From Paenibacillus sp. IHBB 10380 (GTDB lineage: Bacteria; Bacillota; Bacilli; Paenibacillales; Paenibacillaceae): a stretch of DNA of 64,000 nt. Where the stretch lies: assembly GCF_000949425.1 (NCBI RefSeq), contig NZ_CP010976.1, positions 3,348,001 through 3,412,000 on the forward strand, given 5' to 3'. Position 1 is the first letter of the stretch, and each line of letters opens with the position of its first letter. The position numbers were made by a program, and so were the translations under genes. Positions 17,930 to 26,517 of this stretch are shown here, one piece after another. The notes beneath the pieces are model-generated. The model made no database searches. It worked only from the letters and a program-made list of their open reading frames with translations, and was not told where the DNA came from.

Positions 17930-19387
17930 TCATTTTTGACTGATCATATCTGTCATGGTTACAAAGGTAAATCCTTTACGTTCCAAGCTTTCAATCGCAA
18001 TTGGCAGTGCCTCAATCGTCTGGATATCATCTAACATGTGCAGCAAAATAACACTCCCGCTACGGGTCTGCCCCAGAATCCCCTTCACAATATCATCTGC
18101 AGACTTGTTCTTATTCCAGTCGTTAGGGTCTACATCATAATTCGCAATCGTCTCATACCCAGTAGCGGCTATAATTCCTGCCTCTGTGTCATTAATATTG
18201 CCGGTTGGAGGTCTGAACAGCATCGCCGGTTTCTCCTGAATGGCCTCCGTAATGACCTGGTAAGCTTTCACGACCTCCTCCTGCAATTGGGTTGGAGTTA
18301 TCGTTGATAACACGGGATGGCTGTACGTATGATTGCCCACATCATGTCCCGCTTCTGCAATCGCTCTTGCCAGATTGGGATTCTTCTCCACTCCATCTGC
18401 CCGCAGGAAGAAGGATGCCTTAATATGATACTTGTCCAAAATATCCAGAATTTTGGTTATTGTATAATCCGTTCCCCAGTCATCAAAAGTGAGTACCACT
18501 TTCTTCTTCGATGTCTCTTTTCTATAAATCAAATCATACTTAGCTTTGTTATTCGGGTTGATCTGGACTGTATCATAACCCTCTATGGCCTCTAACGGTT
18601 TTCTCTCCCCGCCTTGCTCTACAAGCTTGTTCAGCGTAACAAATTCGTAGCCTACATCAGCAGCGGCCTCAGCAATAAGCGGAATCGTCTTCAGAATATG
18701 CGTGTTTTCCTCTATATCCAGTGTAATGATTCCACCGCGATTGATATATTTTCGCAGATAATTCTTCTTCTGCTGCTCGGTTTCGTTCTGCCAATTGTGA
18801 AGAAATAAACTATAAGAAATAACAGCGTCCTGCCCATTGTGTGCCGCCGCTAGGCGTACATCATCGGTAAATTCACCGGATTTGGTTCTGACATACTTAG
18901 GGGTTACGCCTGTTTCCTTTGTAATAATCTGGTCGCTCAGTTGAATTTCCTTATACACTTGATCATATCTGAGCTTGCTCATATCAAGTTGATTCAAGGT
19001 GTTATTCTCAATCTCATGACCTCGAGCAAGGATGTCTTGGGCGATATCAGGCTCTTCTGCTACTCTCATTCCTGGAAGAAAGAAGGTCGCCTTAATATGA
19101 TAGAGATCCAACTCATCTAACAGCTGATTCATCGTCTTGGCATCCCCCATCCCGTTAAAAGTAAGCGCTAATGTCCGTTTAGTGGTATACACGAAGGAAA
19201 TAGCCTTGCTCTTCTCGCCCGTATAGCGTGAGACCGGTTGCTCCGCACTTTTCTTACCTTCCATGTTCTTAGCGGAATCATCGCTGCCTCCAAATATTCC
19301 GCAGCCGGCAAGAAATGTCAGTGCCAGTAGCACAACTACTATTGGGATGAAATGTCGTTTGGGGATTGCCTCTTTACCTACTCTCAT
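17930..19387 (-). CDS. lipoprotein with two NodB deacetylase domains, second one active
   Basis: A 485-residue lipoprotein (lipobox LAGC, Cys 29) anchored outside the membrane. It carries two tandem polysaccharide-deacetylase domains. The first (about 70-255) is degenerate: TFNGMG and ENNTLNQLD replace the metal-binding motifs. The second (about 295-480) is complete: TFDD (300-303), NHTYSH (352-357) and RPPTG near 400. It should remove N-acetyl groups from an extracellular amino-sugar polymer. AAGAAGGAG precedes the ATG. It is the first gene of the operon, 21 bases ahead of the dehydrogenase gene, and is transcribed from the repeat-containing promoter upstream. Confidence 0.88.
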   Translation of the reverse strand: MRVGKEAIPKRHFIPIVVVLLALTFLAGCGIFGGSDDSAKNMEGKKSAEQPVSRYTGEKSKAISFVYTTKRTLALTFNGMGDAKTMNQLLDELDLYHIKATFFLPGMRVAEEPDIAQDILARGHEIENNTLNQLDMSKLRYDQVYKEIQLSDQIITKETGVTPKYVRTKSGEFTDDVRLAAAHNGQDAVISYSLFLHNWQNETEQQKKNYLRKYINRGGIITLDIEENTHILKTIPLIAEAAADVGYEFVTLNKLVEQGGERKPLEAIEGYDTVQINPNNKAKYDLIYRKETSKKKVVLTFDDWGTDYTITKILDILDKYHIKASFFLRADGVEKNPNLARAIAEAGHDVGNHTYSHPVLSTITPTQLQEEVVKAYQVITEAIQEKPAMLFRPPTGNINDTEAGIIAATGYETIANYDVDPNDWNKNKSADDIVKGILGQTRSGSVILLHMLDDIQTIEALPIAIESLERKGFTFVTMTDMISQK

Positions 19388-19892
19388 TCCTCTACTCCTT
19401 CTTGTAAGTCTTCTTACTAGCCGTCGTCTAATCCCCCTGCGAATTCACTAGTTTCACAGTTAGAATCGGCACGAACCTCACATATAATAACAACTTTCTG
19501 CAACTTTCTGCAAATCTCAGCAATTTTCTACATTTATAATTTAACAATTACACCTATACAAAAACTATACGAAAATCTTTTTCAAATTATGATAGACTTC
19601 ATCCAGTAGTGATGGTCTGGAAATTGTGCGCTCATTGTCAAGTTATCATAATCAGAATCATTGAGATTTCACGAAGACATCAAAAAATACGCCATGTGAC
19701 CACAGCCTAACACTAAATTATACACTAGAAAAAAACAAAAAAACATCGGGAAAGTCCGATGTTTCACTATAAATTTATGGTAGATACTAGGGTTTCACTG
19801 CCCCTTACCTTTGAAGCTCATTTTAATTCTGCTTCATCAATCTAATCTGTAAGACAACAACTTGGACTTGTTGTGCCCACTACTACTGAGGC
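19388..19892. promoter_or_regulatory. polysaccharide operon promoter with phased 10-bp repeats
   Basis: At 19491-19530 four tandem 10-base units run CAACTTTCTG, CAACTTTCTG, CAAATCTCAG and CAATTTTCTA. On the minus strand a TTGCAG, an 18-base spacer and TATTAT form a possible promoter that overlaps the units, giving a leader of about 95 bases before the operon start. One helical turn per unit suggests a cooperative regulator lining one DNA face. The rest of the gap is AT-rich with no gene, apart from the terminator at 19741-19764. Confidence 0.5.
19741..19764 (-). terminator. Rho-independent terminator of the ABC-2 permease gene
   Basis: AAACATCGG and CCGATGTTT form a 9-bp stem with loop GAAAGT. 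On the minus strand the stem runs into a long T-rich tail (TTTTTTTG then more T). Confidence 0.8.
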
Positions 19893-21065
19893 TTAACTGC
19901 TACTCGGCAGAACGTCCGAATTCACAAGCGGTTCCCGGCTAGGAGTAGCTTTCCTTGCTTCCTGTAGTACCAGCAATCCAATTAACAAGGACACAACACC
20001 AATAATGATCAGCAGTGCCCCTATCTCCTGACTATAGGCTGTTAGCGCCCCATCCCGAAAAGCCATCCCGCGTATAAGGCGGTTAAGCCAGTTCATAGGT
20101 AATACCCATGCAGAGATTTGAAAGGGCTCCGGAAACGCTAGCGGAGTCAGTTGAATTCCAGTAGCAAGAAACGACGGATACAATACGAAGTTGGTCCGTG
20201 AATTGACTTTGGACAGGTCTTTGGCAGAATAACCGATCAACAATCCCATGAGTGACAAGGCAAAAGCATAAACAAGCAGTGGGATGATAAAAAGATAAGG
20301 CTCCGCTTCAAACCGCATTCCTCCCACCTGCTTTAATAATCCATAGCATAGGAGCAGAGAAAGGGAAGTCATGACAGCGTAAGGTACAATACGAATCCAA
20401 AGCTGCACAGGCGACTTTCCATTTGCAAAGAGCTTCCCTTCCTGACGCAGGCGAGGTACAATCGAGCCTGCTGCGCTTGTTGTAATCATCAAAACCACGA
20501 TATTCACAAATCCAAGCACCATAAAGCCTACATAACTTGTGGTCGGATTAAACAGCATCCGCTGCTGAAGGGACAACGGAGAAACAAGCCCTTTAGATGT
20601 TTCGGCATCCATCCCTTTTTGAAGCAGACGGGTCATTGAGAGGGTCATATTTTCCGTTACGATGATTTCCTGAATCGCAGTCCGGATACCAGTCAACCCT
20701 GAGGGCATCGTGTTATCCATTAAGATGCCGATATTCGTTGATATCCCCTGCTGCTGACGTATCTCCAACTGTTTCGGAAGCATGATGACCGCTACAGCTT
20801 GCTCATTTGCCAGCAATGTTTCTGGGGCCATACGGCTGGAGTACACGTTTGTGACATTCATGTATGGGGAAGCATTTATTTTAGAGATCAGCTGCCGTGA
20901 ATACAGACTGTGATCCTCATCAATGACAACAACTGGCGATTCGCTAATTTGGTTCTGCGAAAACATCAAACCAAAAAATATGGCCGCGACAAGCGGACCG
21001 ATAAAGATCAAGCGAAAATATTTGCTGCCCGCTACGTACTTCCACTCGTCAATCAGCGAATTCAT
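19893..21065 (-). CDS. ABC-2 type transporter permease (YhhJ/YbhR-like)
   Basis: A 390-residue membrane protein with one N-terminal helix (about 17-38), a large external domain (about 40-170) and five or six C-terminal helices. SQNQISESPVVVIDEDHSLYSRQLISKI and the later FNPTTSYVGFMVLGFVNI are typical of ABC-2 exporter permeases. The ATG at 21063-21065 follows GGAGGTGA by six bases and overlaps the end of the HlyD-like gene by 17 bases, so the two are translationally coupled. No ATPase gene is next to it, so the ATPase must come from elsewhere, or the set is incomplete. Substrate unknown. Confidence 0.85.
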   Translation of the reverse strand: MNSLIDEWKYVAGSKYFRLIFIGPLVAAIFFGLMFSQNQISESPVVVIDEDHSLYSRQLISKINASPYMNVTNVYSSRMAPETLLANEQAVAVIMLPKQLEIRQQQGISTNIGILMDNTMPSGLTGIRTAIQEIIVTENMTLSMTRLLQKGMDAETSKGLVSPLSLQQRMLFNPTTSYVGFMVLGFVNIVVLMITTSAAGSIVPRLRQEGKLFANGKSPVQLWIRIVPYAVMTSLSLLLCYGLLKQVGGMRFEAEPYLFIIPLLVYAFALSLMGLLIGYSAKDLSKVNSRTNFVLYPSFLATGIQLTPLAFPEPFQISAWVLPMNWLNRLIRGMAFRDGALTAYSQEIGALLIIIGVVSLLIGLLVLQEARKATPSREPLVNSDVLPSSS

Positions 21066-21681
21066 CAAGTCTCACCTCCGCTGTCATACCCGGAAGCAAA
21101 TCAGCATTCGAATCCATAGATATTCGAACAAGGAACATACTTAAATCCGCTTGTCCTCTTTCACGTGTCATACGCAAGTTGGCAAATTGAGGGGCAGCTG
21201 CAATCGAAGCGACAACACCATCGACCTGAACTAAACGATCCAAATACGGAAAATGAACATCAACACTTTGATTGACCTCAAGCTTATCAATTTCACTTTC
21301 CTGAATGTAGAGCTCTGTATAATAGGTATTCTTTTGCAGAATCACAACCGGCATACCTTGCAGCAGCTGATCCCCCGACTTTACAACAATCCTGTTGATC
21401 AATCCGTCATCCGGCGCGATTACATCCATTTCTCCTTCTTCAGCTGATTTAACCTTGAATAGCACCTCTCCCTGTTTCACAGAATCGCCTACATCCACAC
21501 TGACCTCTACAATCGACCCTGGACTCTTCTGATAAAATATTGTCGTTTGCTCCGCCTCAAGCATACCTTGCTTCCTGCTCTCAGCCTGACTGACAGCATC
21601 CTTTCCTTTAACAGCAAGAAGCGAACCTCCAACGATCAGCGCAATCGCAATCCCGATATAAAAACCTACTTTTATCTTCAT
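21049..21681 (-). CDS. HlyD-family membrane fusion/efflux adaptor-like protein
   Basis: A 210-residue protein with an N-terminal signal anchor (about 6-24) and a biotinyl-lipoyl-like barrel (SPGSIVEVSVDVGDSVKQGEVLF, about 53-75, and APDDGLINRIVVKSGDQL, about 88-105), followed by a beta-barrel domain. It is the periplasmic-adaptor type used in Gram-positives with ABC-2 exporters. GGGAGAG precedes the ATG. It sits between the lipoamide dehydrogenase and the permease, with a 17-base overlap with the latter. It lacks the long coiled coil of Gram-negative adaptors. Role: linking the permease to export across the wall, by inference. Confidence 0.83.
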   Translation of the reverse strand: MKIKVGFYIGIAIALIVGGSLLAVKGKDAVSQAESRKQGMLEAEQTTIFYQKSPGSIVEVSVDVGDSVKQGEVLFKVKSAEEGEMDVIAPDDGLINRIVVKSGDQLLQGMPVVILQKNTYYTELYIQESEIDKLEVNQSVDVHFPYLDRLVQVDGVVASIAAAPQFANLRMTRERGQADLSMFLVRISMDSNADLLPGMTAEVRLDEFAD

Positions 21682-21723
21682 TCTTCAATCTCTCCCATTC
21701 CCATTCCCATTCTCTATATGTTG

Positions 21724-23127
21724 TTAAATCTGCTGTTCTTTTTTACTTTTCATCATCATTTTTCTGACCGCGTTTTCGGCAGCATCCATAATCACTTCTC
21801 CCAATGTAGGATGGGGATGAATCGTCATAGCCAAGTCCTCCACGGTTGCCCCCATCTCGATAGCAAGTGCTAGCTCCGATACGAGTGTTGATGCCTCCAC
21901 GCCAACGATTTGTGCGCCCATCACGATTCCTGAGGTCTGGTCCGCCACAATTTTAACTAATCCTTCGGTTTCCCTCAGTGCCAATGCTCTGCCGTTGATC
22001 CCGAAAGAGGCTTTGCCAATAACAATCGGGATGGCTTTTGCCTTTGCTTCCGTTTCACTTAAGCCAACGCTAGCCAGCTCTGGATTAGAAAAGACGACGA
22101 GCGGCATGGCTTTATAATCAACCTCGGAGGCATGACCTGCAATGGCTTCTGCCGCAATCTTAGCTTCATAGGACGCCTTGTGAGCGAGTGCCGGACCAGC
22201 CGTAATATCTCCAATTGCGAAAATATGCGGGATAGCCGTTCTGCACTGTTCGTCCGTCCCGATCAGTCCCCTGCTCGTCACTGGTAAGCCTATGCGCTCC
22301 AGCCCTAACTTACCGTCTGTATTTGGTTTTCTGCCGATAGTGACTAACACATATTCCGCTGTAACATGATGCTGCTCCTGATCTTTTAAATAATGCAGTG
22401 TAATTGTATCCGCATTCTGCACCACTTTCTCAGCTGTCGCCCCGGTTATAATGTTTATACCATCGGCTTTCAACTTCCGGACAACAGGGACCGCAAGGTC
22501 CGCCTCGAATCCCGGCAGCACTTGTTCTCCTCCCTCCAGGATCGTTACCCTTGTTCCAAATTTGGCATACATTTGCCCCAGTTCGACACCAATATATCCA
22601 CCGCCGATAACTACCAGACTGGTCGGAACCTCAAGGAGAGACAGCGCTTCTGTGGAAGACAAAATACGCCCTCCAACCGGAAATGCTTGCAACTCAATCG
22701 GACGAGAACCCGTTGCCAGTATGGCGTACTTAAAAGAAATGGTTTGCTCCTGTCCAGTTTGTTTGATAATAGCTGTATGTTCATCAACCAAACTAGCCTC
22801 TCCTTCCAGAATGCTCACACCGGCAGTCTTCAATAAATAACTAACTCCGCCTGCCTGCTTATTCACAATCCCCTGCTTGAAATCCTGAGCATTCTTAAAT
22901 GACGCTACCGCATCTGCATTACTGAACTGTCTGAGCAAATCATAGCGATGCGATTCTGCAATTAATGCTTTGGATGGAATGCAGCCAACATGCGTGCAGA
23001 CTCCGCCAAGCTGACTGCGTTCGACAATCGCTGTCTTCATACCAAGTTGTGAAGATCGCAACGCCGCCACGTAACCTCCCGGACCTGATCCAATGACCAG
23101 CGTTTCTACGGATTCAAGCTTACTCAT
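21724..23127 (-). CDS. lpdA: dihydrolipoyl dehydrogenase (E3)
   Basis: A 467-residue FAD-dependent disulfide oxidoreductase that reoxidises dihydrolipoyl groups with NAD. All key parts are present: GSGPGGYVAA for FAD (about 13-22), the redox pair in GGVCTHVGCIPSKAL (about 40-54), GGGYIGVELG for NAD, AIGDI, and the C-terminal base HPHPTLGE. It stands apart from any E1/E2 dehydrogenase genes and is instead first in an operon with an HlyD-like adaptor and an ABC-2 permease, which is unusual. A TetR gene diverges from it across a long palindrome, so expression is probably inducible. The true electron acceptor or partner may be something other than a 2-oxoacid dehydrogenase. Confidence 0.9.
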   Translation of the reverse strand: MSKLESVETLVIGSGPGGYVAALRSSQLGMKTAIVERSQLGGVCTHVGCIPSKALIAESHRYDLLRQFSNADAVASFKNAQDFKQGIVNKQAGGVSYLLKTAGVSILEGEASLVDEHTAIIKQTGQEQTISFKYAILATGSRPIELQAFPVGGRILSSTEALSLLEVPTSLVVIGGGYIGVELGQMYAKFGTRVTILEGGEQVLPGFEADLAVPVVRKLKADGINIITGATAEKVVQNADTITLHYLKDQEQHHVTAEYVLVTIGRKPNTDGKLGLERIGLPVTSRGLIGTDEQCRTAIPHIFAIGDITAGPALAHKASYEAKIAAEAIAGHASEVDYKAMPLVVFSNPELASVGLSETEAKAKAIPIVIGKASFGINGRALALRETEGLVKIVADQTSGIVMGAQIVGVEASTLVSELALAIEMGATVEDLAMTIHPHPTLGEVIMDAAENAVRKMMMKSKKEQQI

Positions 23128-23153
23128 ATCCTAATACCTCCTGTTGAAGTTGT

Positions 23154-23203
23154 TTTTTTAAATATGATGATCATAATATATTATAACCATCATATTTAAA
23201 AAA
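23154..23203. promoter_or_regulatory. long palindrome, candidate TetR operator
   Basis: TTTTTTAAATATGATG and CATCATATTTAAAAAA form 16-base inverted arms around 18 bases that themselves contain GATCAT and ATATAT. The site lies 27 bases before the lpdA start and about 120 bases before the divergent TetR gene, the place expected of an autoregulated operator. Confidence 0.6.
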
Positions 23204-23323
23204 CGTCAACAGCCTTGTTAGCCTTTCTTGAGCTAACAGTTACAAGATGCCTACATTGACACGTTTTATTATGACGCTTATAATATTTTGAAGGTGGAAT
23301 TATGAAGCTGTGGAGTGATTACA

Positions 23324-23890
23324 ATGCCGTATCCCAAAGACCATAAGATGAAAGTGCGAAAAACGATCATTGAAAGTGCTGCCCAGGCTTTTCGCACCAA
23401 TGGTATCCACGATGTAAGTGTTCCGTTCATTATGAAGGGGGCCGGGTTGACTCATGGAGGGTTTTATTCACACTTTAACAATAAAGAACAGCTGGTCGCC
23501 GAAGCCTGTCGATATGCCATTAGCGATACCATCGCACTTCTGCAGGAGGCCGCTGACCAGGAGGGGCAGATCCCCAAGATCAATGTTGTCATTGACTACT
23601 ATTTAAGTCCGTATCACCGCGATAGAACGGAGATGGGCTGCATTCTTCCTGCCCTTTCCGGAGAAATATCCCGTACTTCAGAAGAGGTTCGACAGGTATT
23701 CACCCATGAGCTGGAGCGGATGATTTCGTTCATCTCCAATCTGGCGGAAATTGACGCGTCCAAGGGTAGTGCACTACTGAGTACCATGGTCGGTTCTCTT
23801 GTGCTTGCTCGTTCTGTCAGTGATCCTGAGCTGAGCGACAACCTTCTCTCAGCAGGCAAGCAGTATGCCAAAGAGCTGGTTAAAACCTAG
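23324..23890 (+). CDS. TetR family transcriptional regulator
   Basis: A 188-residue repressor. The helix-turn-helix covers about residues 10-55 (IIESAAQAFRTNGIHDVSVPFIMKGAGLTHGGFYSHFNNKEQL), with the recognition-helix GGFYSHF typical of the AcrR/NemR-like branch. The C-terminal part is a ligand-binding domain with a cysteine near EMGCILPAL. The ATG at 23324 is chosen over the upstream GTG because GGAG lies 8 bases ahead. It diverges from lpdA-hlyD-permease and very probably represses that operon through the palindrome between them. Confidence 0.88.
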   Translation: MPYPKDHKMKVRKTIIESAAQAFRTNGIHDVSVPFIMKGAGLTHGGFYSHFNNKEQLVAEACRYAISDTIALLQEAADQEGQIPKINVVIDYYLSPYHRDRTEMGCILPALSGEISRTSEEVRQVFTHELERMISFISNLAEIDASKGSALLSTMVGSLVLARSVSDPELSDNLLSAGKQYAKELVKT

Positions 23891-24080
23891 TCTCGTCTAA
23901 GCCTTAGAAGGCATAAACAATAGACTCCTTAACCACATATCCTTCCTTAAGGAATCAAACAATTGAGCGTTATACAATTTGAATCGGTATCAGAGGACAT
24001 TTAAAAAAAATGACTCCTGATAAATTGGAGAGCACTGAGAAACTTGTGTTATTAATTTCATAGAGTGTATCCCTAATTAA

Positions 24081-24121
24081 AAAGGCGACTTTTCGTTCAT
24101 TGTGAACGAAAAATCGCCTTT
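24081..24121. terminator. long inverted repeat / terminator
   Basis: AAAGGCGACTTTTCGTTCA and TGAACGAAAAATCGCCTTT pair over 18 of 19 positions with loop TTG. On the minus strand a T run follows. It can end the TetR transcript. No other function is visible in the 23,891-24,151 gap. Confidence 0.6.
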
Positions 24122-24151
24122 CTCTATACTCTTTTTCACTTTAGTTTCTTC

Positions 24152-24567
24152 ATGAGGGTCATGATCCGTGTGAGATTGACAGCGAATATGACCATAGATT
24201 ACGAAAATCATCACTCTGTTCTTTGTATTCTGAACGAATTCATGCTAACGGCCGGACGTGATGAAAAATATGCAGATCGTCTAATTTCCATGCAGCAGGA
24301 GTTTTTAGACGGATTTCGCGTTTTATTACTAAGGGAGTAGAATTAGGTGCTGTCTCACCTCAGAATACGGAGACTAAAGCACATATGCTTGCACTTGTCA
24401 TAGATAGTATTACAAACTATATGATGACGGGATTTAGGTTAGACTTTGCTGATATATGGAAAGAGACTATTAAGTGTGTCCTAATGGATGGATTGGGATT
24501 GGATGTGCGCCCCGCATTTGAACATGATGACGAATTCCCTTGTATCGTCCAGCACGATATCGGTTAG
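24152..24567 (+). pseudogene. TetR-family regulator relic, N-terminus lost and frameshifted
   Basis: Two consecutive frames give one protein: ILNEFMLTAGRDEKYADRLISMQQEF in the first, then, after a frameshift near 24,318, TKGVELGAVSP and LVIDSITNYMMTGFRLDFADIWKETI in another. Together these match the C-terminal ligand-binding half of a TetR/AcrR regulator. The DNA-binding helix-turn-helix is absent upstream. It is a decayed second TetR gene beside the intact one. Confidence 0.65.
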
Positions 24568-24607
24568 CGTAAATAAAGCCGCTGGTCATGCGCCAGATTA
24601 AAACAAA

Positions 24608-24627
24608 AAACGGCATCTCTGCCGTTT
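24608..24627 (-). terminator. Rho-independent terminator with tRNA-Ala flank similarity
   Basis: AAACGGCA and TGCCGTTT form an 8-bp stem with loop TCTC and a minus-strand tail TTTTTTGTTTT. It ends the DinB-like gene and probably the heme operon. About 42 bases here, including the following TTGGTGGA, match the region beyond the tRNA-Ala gene at 38,824-38,866 at 36 positions. Confidence 0.75.
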
Positions 24628-24724
24628 ATGTTTAAGATATTGGTGGAGTTTATGCCCCATATAACATAGCCATAATTCCGTAATCCTTGGTATTCCGCAG
24701 TAACATGGGGCACTTCTTAACTTC

Positions 24725-25174
24725 TTAGATGCGAGCGTTTTTCTGAATGAGAGAAATCTGTCCAGAATGAATCCCTGTATGATACATAAGTCTGCCTACG
24801 GCTTCAAGTGGTGTTGATGCACCCATGGGCGATTCAACACTCTGATGCCACGCCTCCTCTGGAAGCTCTCGCATGGCTTCGATTAAATTCGCGTTCGATG
24901 CCTTCAGCAAATCAACCAACTCTTCTAAACAGGCGAAAGACTTGTTGTTATCCACCAATCCCGGGCTCTTTGCATTATTACACTCCTCCGGTATACTCCT
25001 GCCGAAGAACCAATCCGCGAACATAAATTCCACTTCCGCGTTATGACGAAGCAAAGATTCGATGGATGTTGAACCGATCTGCAGGCTCAAGTCCTCTTCC
25101 GATAACGCCTTCGCCGTTTTGTGAAATCGTTCTTGAATTGCTTGCCAAATCGGCAGGACAGTAGAAAAAGTCAT
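24725..25174 (-). CDS. DinB-like four-helix protein
   Basis: A 149-residue protein of the DinB/YfiT metal-binding four-helix family. Histidines occur at the usual places: LLRHNAEVEF near 43 and GRLMYHTGIHSGQISLI near 127-143. Bacterial members bind a divalent metal, and some are thiol-dependent transferases, but most have no known role. AAAGGAG lies upstream of the ATG, and only 15 bases separate it from the HugZ-like gene, so it is co-transcribed with the heme operon. Confidence 0.8.
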   Translation of the reverse strand: MTFSTVLPIWQAIQERFHKTAKALSEEDLSLQIGSTSIESLLRHNAEVEFMFADWFFGRSIPEECNNAKSPGLVDNNKSFACLEELVDLLKASNANLIEAMRELPEEAWHQSVESPMGASTPLEAVGRLMYHTGIHSGQISLIQKNARI

Positions 25175-25189
25175 ATGAAATAGGCTCCT

Positions 25190-25696
25190 TTATACAACAT
25201 CTTTCTTCTTATCAATGACAACATGATTGAATACATTCGCATCCACGTCTATATCGAATGCCATACCGAAACCAACCACATAACGACCTTGCAGAGGGGT
25301 CAACTCGAACAGTGAGAAATCTAGTCCGCGCAACAAATCCATCGTCTTTGCACCGTGATTGGTATTGAACAACTCGAAGATGTCCTCATGACCATCATTA
25401 CCCATATTACTGGAAGTACAATTCAAACGTACACGTTCCGTTGCAAATTTATTGTTCGTTGCAGACTCATCTGCAATAAGAAGCACATCGACATATTCGT
25501 TTTTTTCCGTATATCTATAGTGATCTGCGATCTTACTAATATAGATATAAAGCTTACCTTCTTTCTTAACGAAAGGGGCACAACTAATGAATGGCTTACC
25601 TTCGTCGTCTATTAAGCTCAAAATTAGATTTCTACGATTCGCAATAAACTGTAAATAGTTTTCCTTATACTTCTCCAAATCAATAGACTTTTTCAA
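25190..25696 (-). CDS. HugZ-like heme utilization protein (PNPOx fold)
   Basis: A 168-residue protein with the split-barrel fold of pyridoxamine-phosphate oxidases, closest to the HugZ/HutZ heme-utilization group (LILSLIDDEGKPFISCAPFV, KLYIYISKIADHYRYTEKN, then VGFGMAFDI). HugZ enzymes open heme to release iron. The start is the TTG at 25694-25696, because GGAGGG stands 8 bases ahead and the protein then begins MKKSIDLEKY. The upstream ATG at 25711 would overlap that site. Its place directly behind the uptake ABC genes supports a heme role for the whole operon. Confidence 0.82.
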   Translation of the reverse strand: MKKSIDLEKYKENYLQFIANRRNLILSLIDDEGKPFISCAPFVKKEGKLYIYISKIADHYRYTEKNEYVDVLLIADESATNNKFATERVRLNCTSSNMGNDGHEDIFELFNTNHGAKTMDLLRGLDFSLFELTPLQGRYVVGFGMAFDIDVDANVFNHVVIDKKKDVV

Positions 25697-25736
25697 TGTA
25701 AATCCCTCCATAATGTGGTTTTTGAATTTATTCGGA

Positions 25737-26516
25737 CTATTTCACGGTACTTAACAAATGAATGCGAGGTTTCTGCTCTGATGGAATATATTGAATCTCC
25801 GAATCCATCCGATAAACCTGCCGGATCATGTCCGTTGTCATAACTTGATTCGGTGTGCCGTACATCGCCTTCTCGCCATCTTGCACGACAACAATACTAT
25901 CGCTGTAACAAGAAGCTTGATTGAGGTCATGCAGTACCATGACAACAGTCATCCCCATATCCTGGTTTAACTCACGAACAAGCTCAAGCACTTCATGTTG
26001 ATGGGAAATATCCAGGTAAGTTGTCGGTTCGTCAAGCAACATCACTTTAGGGCGCTGCGCAAGCGCCATGGCAATCCATGCACGCTGCGATTCACCGCCG
26101 GATAACGAAACGACCGGTCGATCCTTATATGCTGCAAGATGAGTTTTCTCAAGTGCCCAATAGACGATTTCCATATCATCATGATTTAATTTCTCAAACC
26201 ACTTTTTGTGCGGATATCTGCCATAAGAGACAAGATCGATCACACTCATATCACTCGGTGCTTGATTCTTTTGACTTAACATGCACATTTTACGCGCAAC
26301 TTGTTTGGCGCTCATTGATTTTAAATTCGTGCCTTCGAGCACTACAGAACCTGTATGATAAGGAATAAGCCGCGAGACTGCTTTGAGTAATGTTGATTTT
26401 CCCGAGCCATTCGGTCCAATGATGGACACGATTTCACCTTGTTTAACGGAGAAGGAGAAGTCGTTAATTACGCTCTTCTGCTCATACCGAATCGAAATGG
26501 AATCAACAGTAAACAT
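25737..26516 (-). CDS. heme/siderophore ABC transporter ATP-binding protein
   Basis: A 259-residue FecE/FhuC-type ATPase. Walker A GPNGSGKST (about 34-42), signature LSGGESQRAWIA, Walker B VMLLDEP and the switch histidine in VLHDLNQA are intact. The start ATG lies two bases beyond the permease stop, with GGAGGAC ahead. It energises uptake with the permease and lipoprotein upstream. An iron-chelate or heme substrate follows from the HugZ-like neighbour and the Fur boxes ahead of the operon. Confidence 0.9.
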   Translation of the reverse strand: MFTVDSISIRYEQKSVINDFSFSVKQGEIVSIIGPNGSGKSTLLKAVSRLIPYHTGSVVLEGTNLKSMSAKQVARKMCMLSQKNQAPSDMSVIDLVSYGRYPHKKWFEKLNHDDMEIVYWALEKTHLAAYKDRPVVSLSGGESQRAWIAMALAQRPKVMLLDEPTTYLDISHQHEVLELVRELNQDMGMTVVMVLHDLNQASCYSDSIVVVQDGEKAMYGTPNQVMTTDMIRQVYRMDSEIQYIPSEQKPRIHLLSTVK

Positions 26517-26517
26517 A

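Noticed and set aside
19491..19530. CRISPR-like array
   Set aside because: Units are only 10 bases with no spacers, so it is a tandem regulatory repeat.
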